Shown here one piece after another: positions 17,950-27,489 of a stretch of 64,000 nt of DNA. Location of the stretch: the NCBI RefSeq assembly GCF_028473645.1, contig NZ_CP097269.1, positions 4,296,001 to 4,360,000 of the forward strand. The letters run 5' to 3'. Below the pieces are notes generated by a model. The model did no database searches. It saw only the letters and a program-made list of their open reading frames with translations, and was not told the origin of the DNA. Made by a program: the position numbers and the translations under genes. Source of the DNA: Acidovorax sp. GBBC 1281 (GTDB taxonomy: Bacteria; Pseudomonadota; Gammaproteobacteria; Burkholderiales; Burkholderiaceae_C). How positions within the stretch are numbered: position 1 is the first letter of the stretch; every line of letters begins with the position of its first letter.

Positions 17950-19897
17950 GGCATACCGGGCCACGCTGAAGCTCATGGTGCCCCGAAAGTTGATGTGCCC
18001 GAAGTGCACCGGGCCGATCCGGCGCAGGATGCTGTCGTCAATGCGCTGCCCGCTGGACTTCAGGCGATCCACGGTTTCCTGCAGTTTCATCGTGTTCCAG
18101 CCGATCACGACGTTCTTCAAAAGCGCGTGCGATCCCGAAATCGACTTGAGCTCATCACGCCGGCGGCCTCGTTCGGCGGTGATTCGACCGTAGTAGATGG
18201 CCCGCTGAAGAAGGTGCACCGACTCACCGCGGTTGAGCAAGGTGTGGATTTCCCGGCGGAAGACGTCGTTGGTGAAGTAGTCGCAAAGGAACACCGATCG
18301 CAGCAGTCGGCCGTACTGGTCCAGGCAGCGGCGAACGTCATCCCCAGCAGCTGCGCTCCCGTGGCGAGCCAGCGCCCACGCCACACTCACGCGGCCGGAC
18401 TTGATCGAGGCAATGAGGCGCATGGTCTGGTCCCAGCCTTCCCGAATGGCTTTCTCGGTAATGGCCGGTATGGCGACTTTTTCGAGGGCCTCCGACACCT
18501 TGAGCGAGCGGGGCGTCCAGATCTTGCAGTCGGGCAGCCCCGCCAACTGGGGACACAAGTCGAACTTCAGCAGCTTGGCCACGCTCATGCCGGAATAGGT
18601 GTAGCCATGGGTGTCCACCGCCAAGAGGTCGACCTTGATGCGGTCCTCGCTGTTCGAGTTGTAGGCTTCGATTCCATGCACCGCCGGCGCGTCCTGGCGC
18701 GTCATCAGCACTATGGGCTGGTCAAAGATGACCGGGTAGCTGCCCAGGACGTGGGTGTATATGCCTGCCGCCGCGGTCTTGCGACGGGGATCAGTGCGGG
18801 CAATGGACAGATGGCGCGTGGCATCGAGCGCCATCATGTCGGAGGAGGCTTTCTTCCCATCACTCCACAGCTTGACGATCGGAAACCGCTGCTGGAACGC
18901 CACTACGCTGTCGTTGGCTGCGCGCAGCCGGCCGGGCGCCTCGAGCATGCGCATGGCCGCCGTAACCCGGCTGACAGGCACGCCAGGAATCATGGCGGCG
19001 GCCGCCTTGGCGTCTATCTCTGTGCCGTGCGCGAGCAAGCCTGCATACAACGCGATGAGTTCTTCATCGTCTTCCGGCTGTCGGCCCAGCAACATGGTGC
19101 TGATCTGTGTCCGACTGTCGATCTCCAAAATGACATCCGGCAGCTGCGTTGCGCCAATCATGTCGCTCAGACGCTGGTTGGTGTGCCGAAGCTCCGGATC
19201 CTCCTCGGCAGCCCGGATCGCCGGTATTCGAACGCACCCAGCTTAATCGATCTCAAGCAGGCCTTTCTCAAGCCCGACCTCCACATCGGCAAGGCCGGTA
19301 CGCAGCAGCTCGTACTGGAGGCCAAGCGCCTTTCTTGGATCCAGTTCCAGGCCATAGGCTTCGCAGAGAGCAGCCTTGTCGCGTTCCCATTCGTCCTGCG
19401 GTATGAGCAAACTCGCCTTGCTCTGATAGGTTGCGCTGTGGTTCACATACAAACTTCCGCCTCGCAGCCCTTTGCTGATGCGCATCAACGCACAACCTTC
19501 GAAGGCCCTGAGGGCGGCCTTTCGATCTGGCACCTCGAGCAGTGGGCGCCATTTCGGCTCGACCAGCGAAATGTCGAAGTCAACCGGCAGCTCCTTGGCG
19601 CCTGTAGCGCGAAGTGCTTGCAATGCCGAAACCAGCTTGCCGTCGGCGCGCTCAGGATCTCCCCGCAGGTCCAGGCAGGCTATGCCGTCTAGGACCGTGC
19701 GAACGCGTGCGCTCTGCTCGGTCAAGGTTTCCCTGACAACCTCAGCATGGCTGACGGGCGGACGGCCCAGCATGTCATTGGCCAGCGCCTTGATGGCTGC
19801 CAGCCGTTCCTGGGCATCGCGCGCGCTGTCCGCAGCTATGTCCCGCATCGACTCGATGGAATGGCGGTACTCGATTGCACGCTGCGCCTGTCTGACC
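17950..19897 (-). pseudogene. tnpA: Tn3-family transposase, truncated at both ends and with an internal stop
   Basis: The middle and C-terminal parts of a Tn3-type TnpA (DDE domain PF01526). Typical blocks are IPAITEKAIREGWDQTMRLI, LLRSVFLCDYFTN, HTLLNRGESVHLLQRAIYYG, GWNTMKLQ and GHINFRGTMSF. A TAA at 19243-19245 splits the frame: the codons on both sides are in the same frame and read through to recognisable TnpA (PAIRAAEEDPELRHTNQRLS). The N-terminus is cut by the IS903-like element at 19898 and the last residues by IS66 at 17949. No resolvase or terminal repeats of the Tn3 element remain. Confidence 0.9.
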
Positions 19898-20948
19898 GGC
19901 TTTGTTGCACAAATCGCGATGCTGATGCCCGTAGACTGACTGCGTGACAGAGACGAAGAACAGGCAGCGGAGCAAGTACCGCACGACGAACTGGAAGGCG
20001 TACAACGCGGCGCTGAAAGCGCGAGGCTCGTTGACGATGTGGCTAGATGAGGGCATGCAGTGGTTTGGCACGCCGACCGGCAGGCGTGGACGCAGCCGAA
20101 CCTTCTCGGACGCAGCAATCCAGTTCTGCCTGAGCATCAAGTGCCTGTTCGGCCAGCCCTTGCGACAGGCGCTGGGCATGGTGCAGAGCCTGCTGCGGCT
20201 GGCAAAGCTGGACTGGCCGGTACCTGACTTCAGCACTGTTTGCCGGCGCCAAAAGACCTTGCAGGTCGAACTGAGCTACCAGCGAACCAACTCGCCGCTG
20301 CAGTTGCTGGTGGACAGCACCGGCATCAAGTTCCTGGGCGAAGGAGAGTGGAAACGCAAGAAGCATGGTGCTGAATACCGGCGCGAATGGCGCAAGGTCC
20401 ATCTGGGCATCGACGCGCAGACGCTGGAAATACGCGCCATCGAGGTGACCAGCAACGCCATTGGGGATGCGCCGATGTTGCCCGGGTTGCTGGCTCAGAT
20501 TCCCACTGACGAATCCATCGAAAGCGTCAGTGCCGATGGCGCCTACGACACGCGCGCCTGCCTGGACGCCATTGCCGAGCGGCACGCGATGGCGGTGATC
20601 CCGCCCCGCAAGAACGCCAGCCATTGGAAGAAGTCGAGTCCGGGCTCGGCGCATCGTAATGAGGCCATTCGGGCGTGCCAGCGCCTGGGTCGCGGCATTT
20701 GGAAGAAGTGGAGCGGCTACCACCGGCGCAGCCTTGTGGAGACGAAGATGCACTGCTTCAAGCGACTGGGCGAACGGGTGATCGCGCGCACGTTCGACCG
20801 CCAGGTTGTGGAGCTGCATGTCCGCGTGGCCTTGCTCAATCGGTTCAGTCAGATCGGCCGTCCTCACACCGTGTCGGTGACTGCTGTGGCATAGGTCCGT
20901 CTGGGGTTAGGGTCATGCCGTCTGCAATTCGATTTGTGCAACAGCGCC
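19898..20948 (+). mobile_element. IS5-family element (IS903 type), copy 1
   Basis: A 1051-bp element. The ends GGCTTTGTTGCACAAATCG and the complement of GGCGCTGTTGCACAAATCG form imperfect terminal repeats. The 9-bp flanks differ (TGTCTGACC left, CATGGGAAC right) although this group makes 9-bp duplications. Left lies the Tn3 transposase, right the histidine kinase gene, so a rearrangement followed insertion. The second copy (52278-54489) shows the intact duplication. Confidence 0.93.
19944..20894 (+). CDS. IS5 family (IS903 group) transposase
   Basis: A 316-residue transposase: KYRTTNWKAYNAALKARGSL, then TFSDAAIQFCLSIKCLFG and VPDFSTVCRRQKTL. DDE residues are visible in LLVDSTGIKFLGEGEW, VSADGAYDTRACLDAI and RSLVETKMHCFKRLGERV (Glu of YREK type). 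It is complete, unlike its copy at 52332. Confidence 0.93.
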   Translation: MTETKNRQRSKYRTTNWKAYNAALKARGSLTMWLDEGMQWFGTPTGRRGRSRTFSDAAIQFCLSIKCLFGQPLRQALGMVQSLLRLAKLDWPVPDFSTVCRRQKTLQVELSYQRTNSPLQLLVDSTGIKFLGEGEWKRKKHGAEYRREWRKVHLGIDAQTLEIRAIEVTSNAIGDAPMLPGLLAQIPTDESIESVSADGAYDTRACLDAIAERHAMAVIPPRKNASHWKKSSPGSAHRNEAIRACQRLGRGIWKKWSGYHRRSLVETKMHCFKRLGERVIARTFDRQVVELHVRVALLNRFSQIGRPHTVSVTAVA

Positions 20949-22295
20949 CATGGGAACGATAACGACAACGTTTAAGCCGGTCTGCTGAATTTCATTCACG
21001 AAATCGAGGCTGATTTCAGCACCAATGCGATGGGCAATCGTCTGGACGATGGACAGCCCCAGGCCCGAGCCGATCTGCTCGCTCCCCAGCGTGCGGTAGA
21101 AGGGATCAAACACCCGTTCCCGTTCAGCCAACGGAATGCCAGGCCCACTGTCCTGAATACGTAGTACGGCCATCCCTTCCGAGACACCCACAGAGAGATC
21201 AACACGCCCTCCCTCCGGCGTGTAGCGGATGGCGTTATCGACTAGGTTCTTGATCACAGCGATCATGTTCAGCTCGCTTGCCCACACTTCGGCGTCCAGC
21301 GTGCCTTCGACACCGATGTCGATGTGCTTGGCCTCGGCCAGCGGCATGAGGTCTTCCAGCACGCGGCGGTAGATGCTCTGGACAGATACCGGCGACTTCG
21401 GCAGGTCGGTGGCCGACTGCGCCTTAGCCAAGGTCAAAAGTTGATCGAGCAGGCTGCGGCCGCGCTCGATCCCTTGGCGCAAAACCGTCAGCCGTTCGCG
21501 TGCCACGCTGGACATTTCCGCTTCCGCGAGCCGTTCTGCTTGCAGCGACATGGCGGTCAGCGGCGAGCGTAGCTCGTGCGCGGCATCCGCCACAAAGCGG
21601 CGCTGAGATTCCATCGACTGGCCGACACGAGCGAGCAGGCGATTGATCGCCACGGCAAACGGACGTACCTCGACCGGAAGGTGGCGGTCTTCGACGGGAT
21701 GCAGTTCCTGCTCTGCCCGCTGGTCTATTTCTTTGGACAGCGCCGCGATGGGCTGAAACATCTTGCGCACAAGGTCAGCAACGATCAACAGCAGCACCGG
21801 CACGAGAATCAGGAAAGGCATCACCGTGCGCAGTGCCCCGTCGCGGGCAATCTCATTGCGGAAGCCGGACTCCTGAGCCACAGCGACGCGTTCGCCGCTC
21901 GCCGTGGTCTTGACCAGCACGCGAAACGTCTCGCCACCAACTTCCAGCGTGTGCAATCCATCCGACAAAGTCGCCGGGAGCGGGAGCACGCCGCCTGCAT
22001 CCACGCCTACCGCATAGGGACTGACCTCACCCAAGCGCTGGACGATCACCCGCGATTCTTCATCGGCATCTTTGAGACGAGTATCAGTGTTCGGCACGGC
22101 AGGCGACAGGCGCTGATGATCCATGAGCTGCGCCACCTGGCGCAGTACGTCGTCTTGTAACTCGTGAGCTTCATCGAAGGCGGACAGAAACGAGAAGATG
22201 CCCGCCACGATGGCCACCACGAGGATGGCTAGCGAGAGTGTGAAAGACAGTTTGAGCTGAACCGATTCGTTCAAGCGCTTTTTGAGACCATCCAT
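20913..22295 (-). CDS. Two-component sensor histidine kinase (QseC/PmrB-like), 3' end replaced by IS
   Basis: An inner-membrane kinase of about 460 residues: TM1 (17-38), periplasmic sensor, TM2 (about 165-185), HAMP-like linker, H-box AAHELRSPLTAM, N-box VIKNLVDNAIRYTPEGG, G1 box IQDSGPGIP and G2 box SGLGLSIVQTI. The last 12 codons (GAVAQIELQTA, stop) come from the IS903-like end at 20948; the native frame ends at VVVIVPM. All catalytic boxes remain, so function may be kept. The start at 22295 overlaps the response-regulator gene by 25 bp; ATG 22301 is an alternative. Confidence 0.88.
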   Translation of the reverse strand: MDGLKKRLNESVQLKLSFTLSLAILVVAIVAGIFSFLSAFDEAHELQDDVLRQVAQLMDHQRLSPAVPNTDTRLKDADEESRVIVQRLGEVSPYAVGVDAGGVLPLPATLSDGLHTLEVGGETFRVLVKTTASGERVAVAQESGFRNEIARDGALRTVMPFLILVPVLLLIVADLVRKMFQPIAALSKEIDQRAEQELHPVEDRHLPVEVRPFAVAINRLLARVGQSMESQRRFVADAAHELRSPLTAMSLQAERLAEAEMSSVARERLTVLRQGIERGRSLLDQLLTLAKAQSATDLPKSPVSVQSIYRRVLEDLMPLAEAKHIDIGVEGTLDAEVWASELNMIAVIKNLVDNAIRYTPEGGRVDLSVGVSEGMAVLRIQDSGPGIPLAERERVFDPFYRTLGSEQIGSGLGLSIVQTIAHRIGAEISLDFVNEIQQTGLNVVVIVPMGAVAQIELQTA

Positions 22296-22936
22296 CCGCA
22301 CCCCCTGACGTTCTTGATGACCTCGCCACCGAGCTTGCGCCGCAGTGCGTGGATCAGATATTCGACGGCATTGCTTTCGACCTCTTCGCCCCAGCCATAG
22401 ATGCGATCCTCGAGTTCGCTGCGCGAAAGGATGGCACCGGGCCGAACCAGCAAGGCTTGCAGTAGTGAGAACTCGCGGTTGGACAGTTGCACTTGGGGGC
22501 CATCATTGGCACAAGCCTCTTTGGTGGCCGGGTCGAGCGTCACCACGCCGTTGCTGAGCACGGGTGCTGCCGTGCCACCTTTGCGGCGCAGAACAGCGCG
22601 CATCCGGGCCAGCAGTTCCGCCATCTGAAAGGGCTTAGACACATAGTCGTCGGCCCCGCCATCCAGGCCGCGCAGACGGTCATCCAGGCCGTCACGCGCC
22701 GTGATGATGAGCAGGGGAATCGGGTTGTCTCTAGCACGGATGCTGGCCAGGACTTCCAGCCCATCTTGGCCGGGCAGACCGAGGTCGAGTAGCACCAGGT
22801 CGTAGTGCTGGCAGCCCAGCGTGGTGAGCGCGGTCTGCCCGTCCTTCACCCAGTCAGCGGCGTAGGACGCATCCTTCAATGCGCCCTGGATCGCGTCACC
22901 GATCATGGGATCGTCTTCGACCAGCAATACCCGCAT
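22271..22936 (-). CDS. Two-component response regulator (OmpR/QseB-like)
   Basis: A 221-residue OmpR-family regulator. The receiver domain has MRVLLVEDDPMIGDAI with the acidic pocket, the phospho-acceptor Asp in VLLDLGLPGQDG, and the Lys in DDYVSKPFQ. The C-terminal winged helix includes LSNREFSLLQALLVRPG and VEYLIHALRRKLG. It is coupled to the kinase (overlap 25 bp) and lies 22 bp after the DUF347 gene on the same strand, so the whole run 26044 to 20913 may be one operon. Start chosen at MRVLLVED with GGAGG upstream. Confidence 0.93.
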   Translation of the reverse strand: MRVLLVEDDPMIGDAIQGALKDASYAADWVKDGQTALTTLGCQHYDLVLLDLGLPGQDGLEVLASIRARDNPIPLLIITARDGLDDRLRGLDGGADDYVSKPFQMAELLARMRAVLRRKGGTAAPVLSNGVVTLDPATKEACANDGPQVQLSNREFSLLQALLVRPGAILSRSELEDRIYGWGEEVESNAVEYLIHALRRKLGGEVIKNVRGCGWMVSKSA

Positions 22937-22958
22937 TCCCCCTCCGTTCAATCGTCGT

Positions 22959-23717
22959 TCAATGTGCCGTTCTGGCGGCCCGTTGCCGGAACAGCAGGAT
23001 CGCAGTCAGCATGAAGGCCAACAGTGCGGCCGATGCTGAATAGCGGCTCAACGCCAGACCACCCGCGCTCAGCGGCTTGTCCAGAAAGTCCCCGACCACG
23101 GCACCTAGCGGGCGAGTCAGGATGAACGCCGCCCAGAACAGCAGCGTGCGGGACACGCCCGTCCAGTAGTAGGCCACCACGACCAGCGCGAGCAGGCCGC
23201 CGAACACGACGGCTGCACCCGTGTATCCCAAACCCGCCGTATCAGCCGTCCAGTCGCCCAACGCGGTGCCCAGCGTCTGGGAGAACATGATCGTCAGCCA
23301 GTAGAAGGCTTCTGCCTTGGGCGAGCTGACCGTGCTCACCGACACGGAGCCGAGGGTGCGATGCCAGACGAAGAGCGAGCCGAGCAGCAAGACCAGCAGC
23401 AAACTCGAACCGCCAGCGTACCCGATACCGAGCGAGCGATCCGCAAAATCGGCCAGCGTCGTGCCGACCGTGGTCGTGGCGATGATGGTGGTCCAGTACA
23501 GCAAGGGATGGAAGCCTTTGGCCTTGACCTGCGCGACCACGGCAGCCAGGAAGATCGCCGCGAAGATGGCCGTGCCGACTAGGTAGCCCAGATTCATGGA
23601 CATCGAGACCGCATCGCCGCCGGTTTCGCCGAGCGTCGTGGCGGCAATCTTGATGAGCCAGAAGCCCAGCGTGACTTCGGGCACCTTGGCCAGTGCGTGT
23701 TCAGTGGATGTTTTCAT
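22959..23717 (-). CDS. DUF347 (COG4705) membrane protein, paralogue 1
   Basis: A 252-residue integral membrane protein with four tandem repeats, each two TM helices, with a recurring G-x-x-x-x-D signature: TTLGETGGD, TTVGTTLAD, QTLGTALGD and RPLGAVVGD. This is the pattern of the DUF347 repeat (PF03988). The repeated acidic residue within membrane segments suggests ion or metal binding, but that is inference. A second paralogue lies at 24204. It stands in the same operon as a two-component system. Confidence 0.85.
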   Translation of the reverse strand: MKTSTEHALAKVPEVTLGFWLIKIAATTLGETGGDAVSMSMNLGYLVGTAIFAAIFLAAVVAQVKAKGFHPLLYWTTIIATTTVGTTLADFADRSLGIGYAGGSSLLLVLLLGSLFVWHRTLGSVSVSTVSSPKAEAFYWLTIMFSQTLGTALGDWTADTAGLGYTGAAVVFGGLLALVVVAYYWTGVSRTLLFWAAFILTRPLGAVVGDFLDKPLSAGGLALSRYSASAALLAFMLTAILLFRQRAARTAH

Positions 23718-23724
23718 GGCGCGC

Positions 23725-24174
23725 TCACTTTCCTTCGAGCGTGTTGAAGGTTTTTAGAAGGGCATCCATCGCTGCCTTGCTATCAGCTTGGCTTGGCGTG
23801 TCGGCACGAAGCGCCGCAAGCGACTTGTCGATGGCCTTGTCGAGCACATGCCAGTCATCGGCTGCCCGTGGTTTCAAGCCAGCCTCAGCCGAGTCCCATG
23901 CGACTTCCAAGTCCTTGATGCGTGCCTTGGCTGCGGGCAGGTCGCCCTTGTCAACGATGGCGGCGACATCGGTGGCGATGCTGCGGAAGGCCGACAGGTC
24001 ACCCAGTTGGGAGGCAGTTTTGCCTTGTGAGGCCGAGACAGTCTGGGCCGGTGTAGTTGATGCTGTGCTTACGTTGTTCTGGTCGGCAGATTTGGAACAA
24101 CCAGCCGCGAGAGCCAAGAGCACGGTGGCCGAAATGGCGGCAACAGGGCGAGCGATTGAGGGCTGTATGAACAT
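23725..24174 (-). CDS. Small lipoprotein
   Basis: A 149-residue protein with a lipoprotein signal (hydrophobic run then LALAAGC, Cys at about 26), a Ser/Thr/Gln-rich linker, and an alpha-helical domain of about 100 residues ([52 protein letters not shown]). Similar small helical proteins are found next to DUF347 proteins. It probably faces the periplasm; function unknown. It lies between the two DUF347 genes in the same operon. Confidence 0.8.
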   Translation of the reverse strand: MFIQPSIARPVAAISATVLLALAAGCSKSADQNNVSTASTTPAQTVSASQGKTASQLGDLSAFRSIATDVAAIVDKGDLPAAKARIKDLEVAWDSAEAGLKPRAADDWHVLDKAIDKSLAALRADTPSQADSKAAMDALLKTFNTLEGK

Positions 24175-24203
24175 GTTTTTCTCCTTGTGTAGAGCGAAGA
24201 GGG

Positions 24204-24986
24204 TTATTCGACGATCTGGGCCGAACGGCGTCCATTCATGCCGATCTGCGCGACGGCCACCAGCATGACGATCACCGTGAGGAACAAGACGCTTGTCCAC
24301 ATGGCACCCATGCCAAGGCCGCCATAGGTCTTGGCCTGTGTCAGCAAGTCGCCAAGCGCCGCCCCAAAGGGGCGGGTCAAGATGTAGGCGATCCAGAAGG
24401 TCAGAACGGCGTTGCCGCCCATGCGCCAGGCGGCATAGGTGATGCCAATCAGTGCGCCAAATGCCAAGGCACCCCAGGTAAAGCCCAGACCCAATGCCTC
24501 GGTCGCCAGGTCGCCAGTAGCCGTGCCCAGCGCAAACGTGCATAGGATGGCAGCCCAATAGAACAGCTCCCGGCTGCGCGTTACGATGTCGTGGATGGAC
24601 AGGGTGCGCTCGACCCGATACCAGACGAAGAAGATTGTGGCGAGCGCAACTGCGAACGCCGAGGTGCTGATGTACAGGCTGACACCAAGGCCATCGGTCA
24701 GCAGATCGGTGATCTGGGTGCCGACCACGCTGACTAGTACCACCGTCAGCCAGTAAATCCAAGGGGTATAGCGGCGGGTACGCAACTGCATGAACAAGGC
24801 GGCTGCCAATAGCGCCGCCATGACGGTTCGAGTCACGCCTTGGCCCCAACCTGCGTTGACCGCCAGGAAATCGGCTCCCGTCTCACCCACCGTGGTGGAC
24901 ATGATCTTGATGATCCAGAACGACAGCGCGACTTCCGGGACCTTATTGAGCCAACCTGTGGCGCTGATCGTGGGCAATTTGTTCAT
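24204..24986 (-). CDS. DUF347 (COG4705) membrane protein, paralogue 2
   Basis: A 260-residue membrane protein with the same four-repeat plan as the one at 22959: [32 protein letters not shown] and [10 protein letters not shown]. The ATG at 24986 follows a good Shine-Dalgarno (CAGGAGAAC); an upstream ATG at 25019 would add 11 polar residues. Two diverged paralogues in one operon suggest a heteromeric membrane complex or different substrates. Confidence 0.85.
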   Translation of the reverse strand: MNKLPTISATGWLNKVPEVALSFWIIKIMSTTVGETGADFLAVNAGWGQGVTRTVMAALLAAALFMQLRTRRYTPWIYWLTVVLVSVVGTQITDLLTDGLGVSLYISTSAFAVALATIFFVWYRVERTLSIHDIVTRSRELFYWAAILCTFALGTATGDLATEALGLGFTWGALAFGALIGITYAAWRMGGNAVLTFWIAYILTRPFGAALGDLLTQAKTYGGLGMGAMWTSVLFLTVIVMLVAVAQIGMNGRRSAQIVE

Positions 24987-25029
24987 GGTGTTCTCCTGCC
25001 GAGGTGAAATGGTTTGCAAGCAGTTTGAA

Positions 25030-25046
25030 CGGGCTGACTTAGCCCG
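25030..25046 (-). terminator. Intercistronic stem-loop
   Basis: A 6-bp stem (CGGGCT / AGCCCG) with a 5-base loop lies between the PAP2 and DUF347 genes. No U-run follows, so it is more likely an attenuating or mRNA-processing hairpin than a full terminator. Confidence 0.35.
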
Positions 25047-25055
25047 CCCATAGGC

Positions 25056-25652
25056 TCACTCGCGCACCCATCCGAGCGCGATCAACCTGCCGAAGAGCCA
25101 GCGATGGATGCCGGTGGCGAGTTGGTAGCTCGGCTTCAGATAGCAGCGCGCTTCACGCAACATCAGCCAGGCACAGAGCGCAGCAACGGCGATGGCTCCG
25201 AGCATGTCGAATGGGAAATGCACTCCAAGGTAGATGCGCGCCCAGGCGATGGGGACGCCCAAAAAAGCCAAAGCCAAGCCTGCAATTCGTGGGCCTCGTT
25301 GCAGCACGAGGCTGAAGGCAACTGCCCACCACAGCGTCAGGTGATCGCTCGGGAATGACAAGTCGGCAACATGAGGGATGAGAGTGTGGCCCAGGCCAAT
25401 CATGAATGGCCGGGGATGGAACCAGGCCAAGCCGATGACCTGGTCGATGAACAAGCCCAGCAATGCCGATGCGGTTGCGATGAGCATGGCCTTGCGGGTG
25501 CCTCCGCTGCCACGCAGCCAGCCGATGCCGATCAGGATCGGGATGGCCCAGATGAGCCATTCCGCAAAGAAGGTGACCAGCGTCACCATCAGAGCATTCG
25601 GGTGTTCAGGCGCGTTGAGCCATAGGAAGAATGTTTGGTTGAGATGTTCCAT
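25056..25652 (-). CDS. PAP2 family phosphatase (undecaprenyl-diphosphatase BcrC-like)
   Basis: A 198-residue integral membrane protein with the three PAP2 motifs: a short KxxxxxxRP-like element in GLAWFHPRPF, SFPSDHLTLWW (PSGH-like) and ARIYLGVHFPFDMLGA (SRxxxxxHxxxD). Five or six TM helices are visible. Such enzymes dephosphorylate undecaprenyl diphosphate or phosphatidylglycerophosphate at the outer face of the inner membrane. ATG 25652 is chosen after an AGGAG-like site. Neighbouring PepSY and two-component genes suggest an envelope-stress role. Confidence 0.87.
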   Translation of the reverse strand: MEHLNQTFFLWLNAPEHPNALMVTLVTFFAEWLIWAIPILIGIGWLRGSGGTRKAMLIATASALLGLFIDQVIGLAWFHPRPFMIGLGHTLIPHVADLSFPSDHLTLWWAVAFSLVLQRGPRIAGLALAFLGVPIAWARIYLGVHFPFDMLGAIAVAALCAWLMLREARCYLKPSYQLATGIHRWLFGRLIALGWVRE

Positions 25653-25708
25653 GAAGTCTCCTGGCCGGATTGCCTCCGATGGAAACGATCCGGCCATACT
25701 GTCGGGAG

Positions 25709-26044
25709 TCAATCCCGCTTGTCGTGGTCGTCATCGTGATCCGCCTTGTCCTCGGCAGACGACATGACCGTGCCCTTGTCGGCATCGACCCGGACATCAA
25801 AGACCTTGGCCCCACTGACGACCTCCACGTCATAGACCCAGCCTTGCTTCGAGTTCTCGTACTCGGCACGTGACGCCTTGCCATTGGCGTGCTGCTCGGC
25901 GACGGTGACCGCCTGTGTGAGGGGAATCTTTGCCTTGCTGATTGCCAGGGCGTCGTTTTCCATACCGCCATTGGCGGCGTAGGCGACCGCGCCGCTTGCA
26001 GCGATGGCAACGGCCAGAAGGGAAAGTTTGGTGTAGCGGTACAT
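25709..26044 (-). CDS. PepSY domain exported protein
   Basis: A 111-residue protein with a Sec signal (residues 1-23, ending AVAYAA) and one PepSY domain (KIPLTQAVTVAEQHANGKAS, then GWVYDVEVVSGAKVFDVRVD). The tail is rich in Asp, His and Lys and might bind metal. It is the first gene of the run PepSY, PAP2, DUF347, lipoprotein, DUF347, regulator, kinase. Its ribosome binding site is inside a strong hairpin (26049-26087). Confidence 0.88.
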   Translation of the reverse strand: MYRYTKLSLLAVAIAASGAVAYAANGGMENDALAISKAKIPLTQAVTVAEQHANGKASRAEYENSKQGWVYDVEVVSGAKVFDVRVDADKGTVMSSAEDKADHDDDHDKRD

Positions 26045-26048
26045 GATG

Positions 26049-26087
26049 CTTCTCCAGACGAGTGCAGGGATTTGCACAGTGGAGAAG
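26049..26087 (-). promoter_or_regulatory. Hairpin sequestering the PepSY ribosome binding site
   Basis: On the minus-strand mRNA, CTTCTCCA pairs perfectly with TGGAGAAG, which contains the Shine-Dalgarno of the PepSY gene 4 bases before its ATG. Inside, GTGCA pairs with TGCAC around a 6-base loop. An 8-bp plus 5-bp stacked stem would hide the ribosome binding site, as in translational attenuators or RNA thermometers. Confidence 0.55.
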
Positions 26088-26234
26088 GTACGCAGGCAGA
26101 CTTAGCTCGTACTGAGCCGGGCCATCGCCCCTTGGATGACGGGCAACGGCTTAGCGTGCTTTATTTTCCGAATTCTGAGGCGACCCCAATAAGGGCGTCC
26201 TTCTCGATCCTCTTAAAAGGGCAGACAAAGCTCC

Positions 26235-26972
26235 ATGAAAATCACGCGACTTGCGGCGGCGGCCGCCCTGGTGACCTGTGCGGTGGCATCACACGCGGCA
26301 CACGTTGCCTTCATGTACGAGAACGGACCGAACGTGGAGGTGACCGGCAGCGGCCCGGTGAACACAACAGCGCTAACTGTTGCTGGGCCTGTCTTCGGTT
26401 TCTCGTCGCAGATGCGGCCTGCAGTGGGTTCTGTTGCCTACGGTACAACGGTCAATGCTGACAGATTTACAGGCTTTACTGGGCCCGCCTCGTATGGATC
26501 AAGGACTCTTGTTTTTGCCTCCAGCTCGTCTGGCCAGCGTGTGGCTCTCAGCGGCACTTCAGGCTTCTTGTTTGTTCCGCAGGGCTACGTTTCGGGCTCT
26601 CCCCTTTCCGGTGGTGCTGTTTGGAACGCGACCACCCTGGCAGGTCTTGGCGCGACGCCTGGCACGTATGTGTGGACCTGGGGCACAGGCCTGAACGCTG
26701 ACTCGTTCACTCTGCGGGTGTCGCTCGCACCAGCGCCCTATGTCACAGCAACCCAGACCGTCGCAGGCGCGTTCATCCCAGGCAGTACAGCCACCTACAC
26801 ACTGGTGCTCACAAACAGCGGGCCTGCCGCGCTGGCTAACAACCCTGGCAATGAGTTCACAAACGTATTGCCCGCCGGGGTGACGCTAGTAAGTGCCACC
26901 GCCTCCAGCGGCACTGCCGTGGCTAACCGAAACGCAGCAGCCATGAATCAAGGAAGACGATCGAGGAGTTGA
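26235..26972 (+). pseudogene. PEP-CTERM/DUF11-like exported protein, 3' end lost
   Basis: A 245-codon frame starting with a Sec signal (MKITRLAAAAALVTCAVAS, then HAA). The first 150 residues resemble exported proteins with the block LFVPQGYVSGSPLSGGAVW and PGTYVWTWGTGLNADSFTL. From about 165 a DUF11 repeat starts (TATQTVAGAFIPGSTATYTL, then FTNVLPAGVTLVSATASSGT). It breaks near 26925 into unrelated sequence (NRNAAAMNQGRR). Homologues would continue through the DUF11 repeat and further domains, so this is a truncated surface or secreted protein. Confidence 0.7.
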
Positions 26973-27489
26973 CGAGGTCGAGGGTGGGCGCCGGTGGTCA
27001 CAGAGATGGTGATCGCGGCGGAAGTGCTGGCGAAATCGATGCGGCAGCTGTCGCCGGCGCTGGGGCGATGGCTGAGGGCAGCGCGCAGTCTGAGAGATCG
27101 AGATCCAACTCGGTTGTCTGGGGAAAACGGCGGGCCTGATAACGGATCCGACATAGGCGGTGTTACGACGTCAATGCATGAAGGCAAGTTTTTGCTGGAT
27201 TGCAAGAGGCTATGGCCCCCCTGTGAACGCTCAAGAGCGGTCAAACAGGAGGCATCGAGACATGCGGCGACCCTCCGGTTTGACCAGGAGCCGCGGCTGT
27301 CAGGGCCGCAGCAGAGATGTGCTGAACAACACCCTGCGGTTCCGCCACCGCCCCTTGGACCAACAACGACGCCAGGGTCAACGCATGCGTCCAATGCTAT
27401 CGAGCAGAAAGAGGTTCGAGGGCCGAATCGGGTGACAAAGGTGGCGGAAATGTTGCTCAAAATTCAAGCACCAGAGGGTCATGTGATGG
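26973..27489. other. Rearranged non-coding stretch
   Basis: Long overlapping frames exist on both strands, but none has recognisable family features; they look like GC-driven chance frames. The 5' boundary is where the DUF11-like gene loses similarity. It may be debris of a mobile element, with no terminal repeats that I could see. Confidence 0.45.

Noticed and set aside
19167..19355. Frameshift in the Tn3 transposase
   Set aside because: Both parts are in the same frame; the break is a single TAA stop, not a shift.
26948..27460. Minus-strand 170-codon protein between the DUF11-like gene and the exported proteins
   Set aside because: Ser/Pro/Arg-rich with no recognised motif and overlapping long frames on the other strand; probably not coding.
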